64,000 nt of DNA from Kocuria dechangensis (GTDB lineage: Bacteria; Actinomycetota; Actinomycetes; Actinomycetales; Micrococcaceae), in NCBI RefSeq assembly GCF_014636775.1, contig NZ_BMEQ01000008.1:62001-126000 (forward strand), in the 5' to 3' direction. This document shows, one piece after another, positions 43,700 through 51,600 of the stretch. Numbering within the stretch: the first letter of the stretch is position 1; every line of letters begins with the position of its first letter. Below the pieces are notes generated by a model. That model saw only the letters and a program-made list of their open reading frames with translations, searched no databases and had not been told where the DNA came from. Made by a program: the position numbers and the translations under genes.

Positions 43700-44839
43700 G
43701 TGTCCTCTCACAAACCTTCTCTGTCCCGGCGCACGATGCTCGGAGGCTTCGCGGCGGCCGGAGCAGTCCCTCTCCTGACACCCGCCGCTGCGGCGGCCGT
43801 CTCAACAGCTGCCCCGTTGCGTACCGACGCACGGACCAAGATCGTTCTGCTCGGCACCAGCGGCGGCCCTGGCTGGGGCACCACCGAGCCGCCCCGGCAG
43901 GGCATCGCCTCCGCGCTCGTCGTCGGGGACCGCTACTACCTGGTCGACGCCGGCGAGGGCGTCGGCTTCCGGCTCATGGACGCGAAGCTGGGCAACTGGC
44001 AGACGCGTGCGGCCCTCAGCGGTCTGCGGGCGGTGTTCCTGACGCACCTGCACTCGGACCACATCAACGACCTCTCGAACATCCTCAGCCTCGGCGCCTA
44101 CAACGGCCTCGGTCAGGCCGACATCCCTGTGCAGATCTGGGGACCGGGCAACCGGGGCGTCCTCCCGCCGAAGACCGGTTCCCACCCGATGCCTCCCATC
44201 GTCGCCCCGGAGAATCCCACTCCCGGCACAGAGGAGATAGTCGGCCTGCTGGTGCGCGCCTTCGCCACGGACTTCAACGACAGAGCCATAGACGGGGGCA
44301 TGCCCGTCCCGCAGCACATGTTCGCCGGCCACGACGTCCCGTTGCCGGAGCGACTCGTGGACGATCCGAACGGGGACCCGCACCCGAGGATGAAGCCGGT
44401 CGTCTTCTACGAGGACGACCGGGTCAGGGTGTCGGCGACGCTGGTCCAGCATGCTCCGGTCTTTCCGTCCTTCGCCTTCCGCTTCGACACCGAGGACGGC
44501 AGCGTCGTGTTCTCCGGCGACACCGGTCCGAGCGAGAACCTCATCCGGATGGCCCGGGGCGCCGACGTGCTGGTGCACGAGGTGATCGCCACGGAGTGGG
44601 CGGCCCAGCGCTACCCGGAGCCACGCAGTCCCGAGGACGAGGCGGCGTTCCAGCACCTCATCAAGTCGCACACACCCGTGGAGGAGGTCGGCGCCGTCGC
44701 GGAGGCCGCCGGCGTTCCGACGCTCGTGCTCAACCACTTCGTGCCGGGCAGCTGGCCGGTCGAGAAGTGGCAGGCGGCGCAGACCGGTTACAGCGGGAAG
44801 GTCGTCATCGGGTCGGACCTCGACGAGATCGGCCTGTAG
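43700..44839 (+). CDS. Tat-exported MBL-fold metallohydrolase
   Basis: 379 residues from a GTG with GAAGGAG upstream. Twin-arginine signal: SRRTMLGG at residues 9-16, hydrophobic stretch, probable cleavage after the Ala run near residue 33. The metallo-beta-lactamase fold has THLHSDH at 115-121, GDTGPSENL and a late His in LVLNHFVPG; overall layout is closest to ribonuclease Z / arylsulfatase-like hydrolases. As a folded exported enzyme it is unlikely to act on tRNA; substrate unknown. TAGTGT at 43655-43660 may be its -10 box. GC at third positions is a little lower than in neighbours. Confidence 0.88.
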   Translation: MSSHKPSLSRRTMLGGFAAAGAVPLLTPAAAAAVSTAAPLRTDARTKIVLLGTSGGPGWGTTEPPRQGIASALVVGDRYYLVDAGEGVGFRLMDAKLGNWQTRAALSGLRAVFLTHLHSDHINDLSNILSLGAYNGLGQADIPVQIWGPGNRGVLPPKTGSHPMPPIVAPENPTPGTEEIVGLLVRAFATDFNDRAIDGGMPVPQHMFAGHDVPLPERLVDDPNGDPHPRMKPVVFYEDDRVRVSATLVQHAPVFPSFAFRFDTEDGSVVFSGDTGPSENLIRMARGADVLVHEVIATEWAAQRYPEPRSPEDEAAFQHLIKSHTPVEEVGAVAEAAGVPTLVLNHFVPGSWPVEKWQAAQTGYSGKVVIGSDLDEIGL

Positions 44840-44858
44840 CACCGGTGCGGCGGTCGCC

Positions 44859-45092
44859 TCAGACCCGGTCGGTGAGCCCGTGGGCGCCGGAGTGCTCGGC
44901 ACAGTGGGCGCAGCAGTAGATGGTGCCGCCGGCCTCCACGCCGTGGCCGAGGACGCGGCACCCGCAGTGCGCGCAGGTCGGGGCCATGGCGTGGGCCGCG
45001 CACTCGAAGCTGTCGAAGGTGCCGGTCCTCTCGCCCTGGGTGACGGTGAAGGTCTTGTCGTAGTCGTTGCCGCAGGTGTCGCAGGTGGCCAT
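44859..45092 (-). CDS. Metallothionein-like small zinc protein
   Basis: 77 residues with nine cysteines in CDTCGNDYDKTF, FECAAHAMAPTCAHCGCRVLGHG and YCCAHCAEHSG. The pattern is that of small prokaryotic metallothionein-like zinc-ribbon proteins found widely in actinobacteria. Likely binds one or two Zn ions in the cytoplasm. ATG with CAGGAGA 6 nt upstream. Convergent with the MBL gene, 19 bp away. Confidence 0.85.
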   Translation of the reverse strand: MATCDTCGNDYDKTFTVTQGERTGTFDSFECAAHAMAPTCAHCGCRVLGHGVEAGGTIYCCAHCAEHSGAHGLTDRV

Positions 45093-45249
45093 GATCGTCT
45101 CCTGGTGGGAAGAACTCGCTAGCTGGCTGGGAAGGGGAGCTCGAGGGGTTCCCCGGTGTGCGTCCCACCACCATGGGCACTCCCGGGGAGCTTCACAACC
45201 CCTCGGACGTGATGCGGGCGAACATGTCGGAGGCAGGCCGCAGGGCCGC

Positions 45250-46104
45250 TCAGAGCATCGCGCGCAGGGCCTCGACCAGCGGGGTGGTGGGCCGGCCGAT
45301 GAGCCGGGAGAGGTCCCCGGTGATCAGGTCCAGGGCGCCGTCCTCGATGTTGGCGTCGAGGGCGACGAGGAACCGTGCGGTCGCCTCGTCCACGCCGGCC
45401 TCCTCGAGCGCCGCCAGGTGCTGCTCGGGCGTGAGACGCCGGTACGTCACCTCCCGGCCCAGGACCTCCGTGAGCGCCGCGGCGAGCTCGTCGAAGCTCC
45501 ACGCGTGGTCCCCGGACAGCTCGTAGGTCTGCCAGGTGTGCCCGTCCTGGGCCAGCACCGCCGCGATCGCCTCGGCGTAGTCCTCCCGGGCGGCGCTGGC
45601 CACCCTGCCGTCCCCGGCATTGGCCAGCAGCAGCCCGGTGTCCTCCGCGTACCGGAGGGCCGGCTCGTAGTTTTCGGTGTACCAGCCGTTGCGCAGGATC
45701 GTGTACGGGAGCCCGGACTCGGCGATCGCCTGCTCCGTGGCCAGGTGCTCCTCGGCGAGGATGAGCTTGCCGAGGTCCGCGCCGAGGACGCTGGTGTACA
45801 CCAGGCGGGAGACCCCGGCCCGGACGGCGGCGTCGATCACGTTCCGGTGCTGTGCCACCCTCCGGCCCACCTCGCTGCCGGAGATCATCAGCACCGTGCC
45901 CGCCCCCTCGAAGGCGTCGTCGAGGCTCGCCGGGTCGTCGTAGTCGATCCGTGTTGTCTTGAGGTCCAGCTCCGCGAGGGAGCCGAGCTTCTCCTCGTTG
46001 CGGCCCGCGGCCACGATGTCGGGGATCTGCACGTCGAGGCGCAGCAGGCAGCTGATCACGTGGCGGCCGAGCTGGCCGGTGGCACCGGTGATGACGATGG
46101 ACAT
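45250..46104 (-). CDS. NmrA/SDR-family NAD(P)-binding oxidoreductase
   Basis: 284 residues. Atypical short-chain fold with VITGATGQLGRHV (residues 4-16) for dinucleotide binding; LVYTSVLGAD and ILRNGWYTENY are typical of the NmrA/QorB (NAD(P)H:quinone oxidoreductase 2) group. RBS GAGAGGA. Divergent from uvrB. Physiological substrate not deducible. Confidence 0.88.
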   Translation of the reverse strand: MSIVITGATGQLGRHVISCLLRLDVQIPDIVAAGRNEEKLGSLAELDLKTTRIDYDDPASLDDAFEGAGTVLMISGSEVGRRVAQHRNVIDAAVRAGVSRLVYTSVLGADLGKLILAEEHLATEQAIAESGLPYTILRNGWYTENYEPALRYAEDTGLLLANAGDGRVASAAREDYAEAIAAVLAQDGHTWQTYELSGDHAWSFDELAAALTEVLGREVTYRRLTPEQHLAALEEAGVDEATARFLVALDANIEDGALDLITGDLSRLIGRPTTPLVEALRAML

Positions 46105-46260
46105 GAGGTTCCTCTCGACGGGCCGCGCCTGCGGGGGCGCGGTGCTGTGTCCGGTGCAACCGGGAGCGGCCGGGGCCTATTTCCCGGGCCCGTCCCGGCG
46201 GCCGCTCACCCGCCCTGATCGCCGGGGGAGGAACCCCGTTTCCGTGTCCGGGGCGGCGCG

Positions 46261-46266
46261 TAGCCT
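46261..46266 (+). promoter_or_regulatory. uvrB -10 box, leaderless type
   Basis: TAGCCT ends 6 nt before the uvrB ATG; no Shine-Dalgarno. No LexA-type palindrome was seen in the 168-bp upstream gap. Confidence 0.5.
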
Positions 46267-46272
46267 TGTCCC

Positions 46273-48393
46273 ATGAGCCTCGCCCAGAAGATCAACCGTG
46301 TCGTCGCCCCCTTCGAGGTCATCTCCGACTACGTCCCCGCGGGCGATCAGCCGAAGGCCATCGAGGAGCTCGCCGCGCGCGTCGAGGCGGGCGAGAAGGA
46401 CATCGTGCTCCTGGGCGCCACCGGCACCGGCAAGTCGGCCACGGCCGCGTGGCTGATCGAGCGCGTCCAGCGGCCCACGCTGGTCATGGTGCAGAACAAG
46501 ACGCTCGCCGCGCAGCTGGCCAACGAGCTGCGGGAGCTGCTGCCCAACAACGCGGTCGAGTACTTCGTCTCCTACTACGACTACTACCAGCCGGAGGCCT
46601 ACGTCCCGCAGACGGACACCTTCATCGAGAAGGACTCCTCCATCAACGAGGAGGTCGAGCGGCTGCGCCACTCGGCGACCAACGCCCTGCTGACGCGCCG
46701 GGACGTCGTCGTCGTCGCCACCGTGTCCTGCATCTACGGCCTGGGCACCCCCGAGGAGTACGTGGAGCAGATGGTCACCCTGCGCAAGGGCGACGAGATG
46801 GACCGCGACGAGCTGCTGCGCCGGTTCGTGAACATGCAGTACGCGCGCAACGACGTCGACTTCCACCGCGGCACGTTCCGCGTGCGCGGGGACACAGTGG
46901 AGATCATCCCCATGTACGAGGAGCACGCGATCCGCGTGGAGTTCTTCGGCGACGAGATCGAGTCCATCTACACCCTCCACCCGCTGACCGGCGAGATCAT
47001 CCGGGACGAGAACGAGATGTACGTCTTCCCGGCCTCCCACTACGTGGCCGGCGCGGACCGGATGGCGAAGGCCGTGAAGTCGATCGAGGCGGAGCTGGCG
47101 GCGCGGCTGAAGGAGCTGGAGTCCCAGAACAAGCTGGTCGAGGCCCAGCGGCTGCGCATGCGCACCACGTACGACCTCGAGATGATGGAGCAGATGGGCT
47201 ACTGCAACGGCATCGAGAACTACTCGCTGCACATCGACGGCCGCCCCCGCGGGTCCGCCCCGCACTGCCTCATCGACTACTTCCCGGACGACTTCCTCCT
47301 GGTGGTCGACGAGTCCCACGTGACCATCCCGCAGATCGGCGGCATGTACGAGGGGGACATGTCCCGGAAGCGGACGCTGGTGGAGCACGGCTTCCGGCTG
47401 CCCTCGGCCATGGACAACCGGCCGCTGAAGTGGGACGAGTTCCTCGAGCGGATCGGCCAGACCGTCTACCTCTCCGCCACCCCGGGCAAGTACGAGCTGT
47501 CCCAGGCGGACGGCTACGTGGAGCAGATCATCCGTCCCACCGGCCTGGTGGACCCCGAGGTGATCGTCAAGCCCACCAAGGGCCAGATCGACGACCTGCT
47601 CGACGAGATCAACGTGCGCGTGGAGCGCGACGAGCGCGTCCTGGTCACCACGCTCACCAAGCGGATGGCCGAGGACCTCACCGAGTACCTCATGGAGCAC
47701 GGGGTGAAGGTCCAGTACCTGCACTCGGACGTGGACACCCTCCGCCGCGTGGAGCTGCTGCGCGAGCTGCGGATGGGCACCTTCGACGTCCTCGTGGGCA
47801 TCAACCTGCTGCGCGAGGGCCTCGACCTGCCGGAGGTCTCCCTGGTGGCGATCCTCGACGCGGACAAGGAGGGCTTCCTGCGCTCGACGACGTCCCTGAT
47901 CCAGACGATCGGCCGCGCCGCCCGCAACGTCTCCGGGCAGGTGCACATGTACGCGGACCGGATCACCGCCTCCATGGCCACCGCCATCGAGGAGACGAAC
48001 CGGCGCCGGGAGATCCAGGTCGCCTACAACACGGAGCACGGGATCGACCCGCAGCCCCTGCGGAAGAGGATCGCGGACATCACCGACCAGCTCCAGCGCG
48101 AGGAGGAGGACACCCGGGAGCTGCTCGCCCAGCGGGCGGCCGCCGGCAAGAAGACCGCGCCGACCGGGAAGAAGGGCGGACGGGACGCCGTGGTGGCCGC
48201 GGAGGACAAGCTGCGCCGGGACGGGCTCGCCGCCGCCCCCGCCGAGGACCTCGTCGACCTCATCGCGCAGATGACCCAGCAGATGCAGGCCGCTGCGGAA
48301 GAGCTGCAGTTCGAGCTCGCGGGGCGGATCCGCGACGAGATCGCCGACCTCAAGAAGGAGCTGCGGCAGATGCAGCAGGCCGGGCACGCCTGA
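46273..48393 (+). CDS. uvrB: Excinuclease ABC subunit B
   Basis: Damage-verification helicase of nucleotide excision repair. 706 residues. Walker [11 protein letters not shown] (48-57), beta-hairpin region [23 protein letters not shown] (Walker B), helicase motifs [37 protein letters not shown] and [10 protein letters not shown]-terminal UVR domain (about 665-700) for UvrC contact. The frame is preceded by a leaderless -10 box. A riboswitch and the first terC gene follow. Confidence 0.97.
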   Translation: MSLAQKINRVVAPFEVISDYVPAGDQPKAIEELAARVEAGEKDIVLLGATGTGKSATAAWLIERVQRPTLVMVQNKTLAAQLANELRELLPNNAVEYFVSYYDYYQPEAYVPQTDTFIEKDSSINEEVERLRHSATNALLTRRDVVVVATVSCIYGLGTPEEYVEQMVTLRKGDEMDRDELLRRFVNMQYARNDVDFHRGTFRVRGDTVEIIPMYEEHAIRVEFFGDEIESIYTLHPLTGEIIRDENEMYVFPASHYVAGADRMAKAVKSIEAELAARLKELESQNKLVEAQRLRMRTTYDLEMMEQMGYCNGIENYSLHIDGRPRGSAPHCLIDYFPDDFLLVVDESHVTIPQIGGMYEGDMSRKRTLVEHGFRLPSAMDNRPLKWDEFLERIGQTVYLSATPGKYELSQADGYVEQIIRPTGLVDPEVIVKPTKGQIDDLLDEINVRVERDERVLVTTLTKRMAEDLTEYLMEHGVKVQYLHSDVDTLRRVELLRELRMGTFDVLVGINLLREGLDLPEVSLVAILDADKEGFLRSTTSLIQTIGRAARNVSGQVHMYADRITASMATAIEETNRRREIQVAYNTEHGIDPQPLRKRIADITDQLQREEEDTRELLAQRAAAGKKTAPTGKKGGRDAVVAAEDKLRRDGLAAAPAEDLVDLIAQMTQQMQAAAEELQFELAGRIRDEIADLKKELRQMQQAGHA

Positions 48394-48465
48394 TCGGCCC
48401 GGCTCCGGAACGGCAGGACAGGGGTTTTCCCGGCGTTCTCCCAGCTTCGGGTAGACTTCTCCCCG

Positions 48466-48592
48466 CGTAGGGGAGTATCCCTCAGCGTTGCGGACGTCAG
48501 CACGCCGGGCAATGGAGCCTGGCCGGGCGCAACGGTCGATCTCGGGACGCGGGCACGGAGCCCGGCGAGGCCGGCGGAGAGACTTGCGGCTC
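48466..48592 (+). promoter_or_regulatory. yybP-ykoY (manganese) riboswitch 1
   Basis: Contains the conserved 5' core GTAGGGGAGTATCCCTCAGCG (about 48467-48487) and the 3' core GGCGGAGAGACTT (about 48573-48585), with a variable stem region between. These are the two loops that pack together in known Mn2+-sensing yybP-ykoY aptamers. It lies directly upstream of a TerC-family gene, a known context. TAGACT at 48452-48457 is a likely -10 box. Shares the core nearly exactly with the copy at 50012. Confidence 0.9.
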
Positions 48593-48668
48593 ATTCCGGT
48601 GCCCTCGCCGCCTCGTCCCCGAACGCGGCGCACGACGGGCGCCGCCACTTCGAAGCGAAAGTACTCGC

Positions 48669-49886
48669 GTGCACACACAACTACCGGCCTGGTTCGAGAT
48701 CGGCTCCTTCATCGTCCTGGGACTGATCCTGCTGCTGGACCTTGTCATCGTCGCCCGGCGGCCCCACGAGCCCTCCATGAAGGAGGCCGGCATCTGGGTC
48801 GGCATCTACGTGGCCCTGGCTCTCGTGTTCGGCGGGCTCATGTTCGCGTTCGCCGGACCCGAGCCCGGCACCCAGTTCATCGCCGGCTGGATCACGGAGT
48901 ACAGCCTCAGCATCGACAACCTGTTCGTGTTCATCGTGATCATGACCCGGTTCGCGGTGCCGCGGAAGTACCAGCAGGAGGTGCTGATGGTGGGCATCAT
49001 CATCGCTCTGGTCCTGCGCGGCATCTTCATCCTGCTGGGCGCCACGATCATCGCAAACTTCTCGTGGGTCTTCTACATCTTCGGCGTCTTCCTGCTGTGG
49101 ACCGCCTACCACCAGGCCAAGGACGACGGCGAGGACGAGACCGAGGAGAACGCCCTCATCCGCAGGCTGCGCACCGTCGTGCCCATGACGGAGGAGTACG
49201 ACGGCAACAAGCTGCGGACGGTCGTGAACGGCAAGAAGCTCTTCACGCCGATGCTGGTCGTCTTCGTGACCATCGGCCTCACCGACCTCATGTTCGCCTT
49301 CGACTCCATTCCCGCCATCTTCGGCCTCACGCAGAGCCCGTTCATCGTCTTCACGGCCAACATCTTCGCCCTCATGGGTCTGCGCCAGCTCTACTTCCTG
49401 CTCGGCGGGCTCATGGAGCGGCTCATCTACCTCAAGCACGGCCTGTCCCTGATCCTCGCGTTCATCGGCGTGAAGCTCATCCTGCACGCCATGCACGAGA
49501 ACGAGCTGCCCTTCGTCAACGGCGGCGAGCACATCGCGTGGGCCCCGGAGATCCCCACCTTCGTCTCACTGGGCGTGATCGTGGCCATCATCGCGGTCGC
49601 GACCGTCGCCTCCATGGTCAGCCCCAAGGGCCGCACCGCCCAGGCCGTCGGGGAGCTGCACCGGGCCATCGAGGTCTACCGGAGCATCCCGGAGGGCACC
49701 CCGACCACGGAGATCCGTGTCCTGCAGGCCGACCTGGTGCGCAAGCACCACGCGGCCAGGACCGCCGCGGAGCGCTCACCCATGGACGTCCCGGACCTGC
49801 ACGAGCACACCGGCAAGACCGTGGACGAGCACCACGAGGAGAGCCAGGGCGCCACGCCGGTCGAGCCCCGGGAGACCGAGCGCTGA
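48669..49886 (+). CDS. terC: TerC-family integral membrane protein 1
   Basis: 405 residues with eight or nine predicted membrane helices. Conserved acidic signature segments SLSIDNLFVFIVIM (about 76-89) and FAFDSIPAIFGLT (about 212-224) that line the putative metal path. A ~75-residue charged, His/Glu-rich cytoplasmic tail follows the last helix. Starts at GTG with only GCGAAAG upstream, so the riboswitch probably governs initiation or leader structure. TerC/Alx proteins are implicated in manganese efflux and in metalation of exported proteins. A 21-bp terminator follows. Confidence 0.92.
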   Translation: MHTQLPAWFEIGSFIVLGLILLLDLVIVARRPHEPSMKEAGIWVGIYVALALVFGGLMFAFAGPEPGTQFIAGWITEYSLSIDNLFVFIVIMTRFAVPRKYQQEVLMVGIIIALVLRGIFILLGATIIANFSWVFYIFGVFLLWTAYHQAKDDGEDETEENALIRRLRTVVPMTEEYDGNKLRTVVNGKKLFTPMLVVFVTIGLTDLMFAFDSIPAIFGLTQSPFIVFTANIFALMGLRQLYFLLGGLMERLIYLKHGLSLILAFIGVKLILHAMHENELPFVNGGEHIAWAPEIPTFVSLGVIVAIIAVATVASMVSPKGRTAQAVGELHRAIEVYRSIPEGTPTTEIRVLQADLVRKHHAARTAAERSPMDVPDLHEHTGKTVDEHHEESQGATPVEPRETER

Positions 49887-49930
49887 CCGTCCCCGCGCGC
49901 CGGTGACGCCGGGCCCCGCAGGGCCCGGCA

Positions 49931-49976
49931 CGCAGAGGGGCCCGTCCCGCCGCACGGCGGGACGGGCCCCTCTGCG
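49931..49976 (+). terminator. terC1 terminator
   Basis: Perfect 21-bp stem (49931-49951 with 49956-49976) and a GCAC loop between the first terC gene and the second riboswitch, so the two units are probably transcribed separately. Confidence 0.88.
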
Positions 49977-50011
49977 CAGGTGGGCGGCGGGTCCCGTATA
50001 CACTGGGAGGG

Positions 50012-50138
50012 CCTAGGGGAGTATCCCTCAGCGCTGTGGACGTCAGCACGTCGGGTGGTCGAGCCCGGCCGGACGCAGCGGCCGACCTCGGCACGGTGGA
50101 CCGTGACGGTCCCGACCGAGCGGCGGAGAGACTTACGG
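50012..50138 (+). promoter_or_regulatory. yybP-ykoY (manganese) riboswitch 2
   Basis: Core TAGGGGAGTATCCCTCAGCG starts at 50014 and is identical to the first riboswitch over 20 bp; the 3' core GGCGGAGAGACTTACGG ends about 50138. The variable stems differ. TACACT at 49999-50004 is a possible -10 box. Upstream of the second terC gene. Confidence 0.9.
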
Positions 50139-50171
50139 CTGTCCCGTCCCCGACCCCGAAAGCAGAATCCT

Positions 50172-51503
50172 ATGGACGTCTCAACCAGCGTGTGGGCAGC
50201 GACGATCGTCGTGATCGTCGGTCTCCTGCTGTTCGACTACTTCTTCCACGTCCGCAAGGCCCACGAGCCCCAGCTCAAGGAGGCCGCCGTCTGGTCGGCG
50301 ATCTACGTGGGGCTCGCCCTCCTCTTCGGACTCTTCGTCCTCCTCCGGTGGGGCGGCCAGTACGCCGGCGAGTACTACGCCGGGTACATCACGGAGAAGG
50401 CGCTGTCCGTCGACAACCTCTTCGTCTTCCTCATCATCATGGCCTCCTTCAAGGTGCCGCGCGCGGACCAGCAGAAGGTGCTGCTGTTCGGCATCACCTT
50501 CGCGCTCGTGGCGCGCACCGCCCTGATCTTCGTGGGCGCCGGGCTGATCAACCAGTTCGCGTGGGTCTTCTACGCCTTCGGCCTCATCCTGCTCCTGACG
50601 GCAGGCTCCCTCATCAAGGGCGAGCTGGCCGGCGACGAGCACGACGAGGCGGACAACTTCGTGATCCGCCTTGCCAAGCGCTTCATCCAGACGTCGGAGC
50701 ACTACGACGGCGACAAGCTCTTCACCGTGGAGAACGGCAAGAAGGTCATGACGCCGATGCTGCTGGTCATGGTGGCCATCGGCGGAACCGACGTGCTCTT
50801 CGCCCTCGACTCGATCCCCGCGATCTTCGGCCTGACCCAGGAGACCTACCTCGTCTTCACGGCCGTGGCCTTCTCCCTCATGGGCCTGCGCCAGCTGTAC
50901 TTCCTCATCGACGGTCTCCTGGACCGGCTCATCTACCTCTCGTGGGGTCTGGCGATCATCCTGGCCTTCATCGGCGTGAAGCTCATCATCCACGCCCTGC
51001 ACGAGAACAACCTGCCGTTCATCAACAACGGCGAGCACGTGGAGGTCATCGAGGTCAGCATCGGGCTGTCCCTGAGCGTCATCCTGGGCGTGCTGACGAT
51101 CACCGTCCTCGCCTCGCTGTTCAGCCCGAAGGGCCGTGCGGTGCACGTGATCGGCGGCCTGCAGACCGTCGCCGAGCAGTACGTCACGCTCCCGCAGACC
51201 GCTCCCGCCGAGGAGCGGCACGCACTGGCCGCCAAGGCGGCCCGGTACCAGGAGCGGTTGTCGAAGGTCCCGGCCCGGTACAAGGACGAGCTCATCGAGT
51301 CCGAGAAGTACTTCCACGACCTGCTGGACCGTGCCCGCGGCAAGCACCGCGAGTTCGAGAGCACCGGGGTCGCCCCGGAGCCGGACCGCGTCCCGGACGC
51401 GCAGGCCGAGTCGGTCGAGGGCGAGCGGGCGGACGTGCAGGAGGCCGCCGGCACCACGACCGCGGACGGCCCGCACCGCGGCGGAGGCAGCCACACCGTC
51501 TGA
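50172..51503 (+). CDS. terC: TerC-family integral membrane protein 2
   Basis: 443 residues, similar in layout to the first TerC: ALSVDNLFVFLIIM (about 77-90) and FALDSIPAIFGLT (about 211-223), the same GLRQLYFL and FIGVKLI-HA-HENNLPF segments, then a longer charged C-terminal tail (about 120 residues). ATG at 50172 with no strong Shine-Dalgarno. A 19-bp terminator hairpin follows. Two paralogues under two separate Mn riboswitches suggest tuned or differing roles. Confidence 0.92.
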   Translation: MDVSTSVWAATIVVIVGLLLFDYFFHVRKAHEPQLKEAAVWSAIYVGLALLFGLFVLLRWGGQYAGEYYAGYITEKALSVDNLFVFLIIMASFKVPRADQQKVLLFGITFALVARTALIFVGAGLINQFAWVFYAFGLILLLTAGSLIKGELAGDEHDEADNFVIRLAKRFIQTSEHYDGDKLFTVENGKKVMTPMLLVMVAIGGTDVLFALDSIPAIFGLTQETYLVFTAVAFSLMGLRQLYFLIDGLLDRLIYLSWGLAIILAFIGVKLIIHALHENNLPFINNGEHVEVIEVSIGLSLSVILGVLTITVLASLFSPKGRAVHVIGGLQTVAEQYVTLPQTAPAEERHALAAKAARYQERLSKVPARYKDELIESEKYFHDLLDRARGKHREFESTGVAPEPDRVPDAQAESVEGERADVQEAAGTTTADGPHRGGGSHTV

Positions 51504-51528
51504 CCCGTCGTCCCCCAGGACCCGTAGA

Positions 51529-51570
51529 GACCGCGCCCCGCCCCACCGTCAGGTGGGGCGGGGCGCGGTC
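51529..51570. terminator. Bidirectional terminator
   Basis: Perfect 19-bp stem around GTCA, between the convergent 3' ends of the second terC gene and the DUF3516 helicase gene. Confidence 0.85.
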
Positions 51571-51600
51571 GTGACGGGGACCGGGGCCAGCCCGCCGGGC

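Noticed and set aside
46177-48678. Minus-strand frame opposite uvrB
   Set aside because: Shadow of uvrB with no motif; spans the riboswitch leader.
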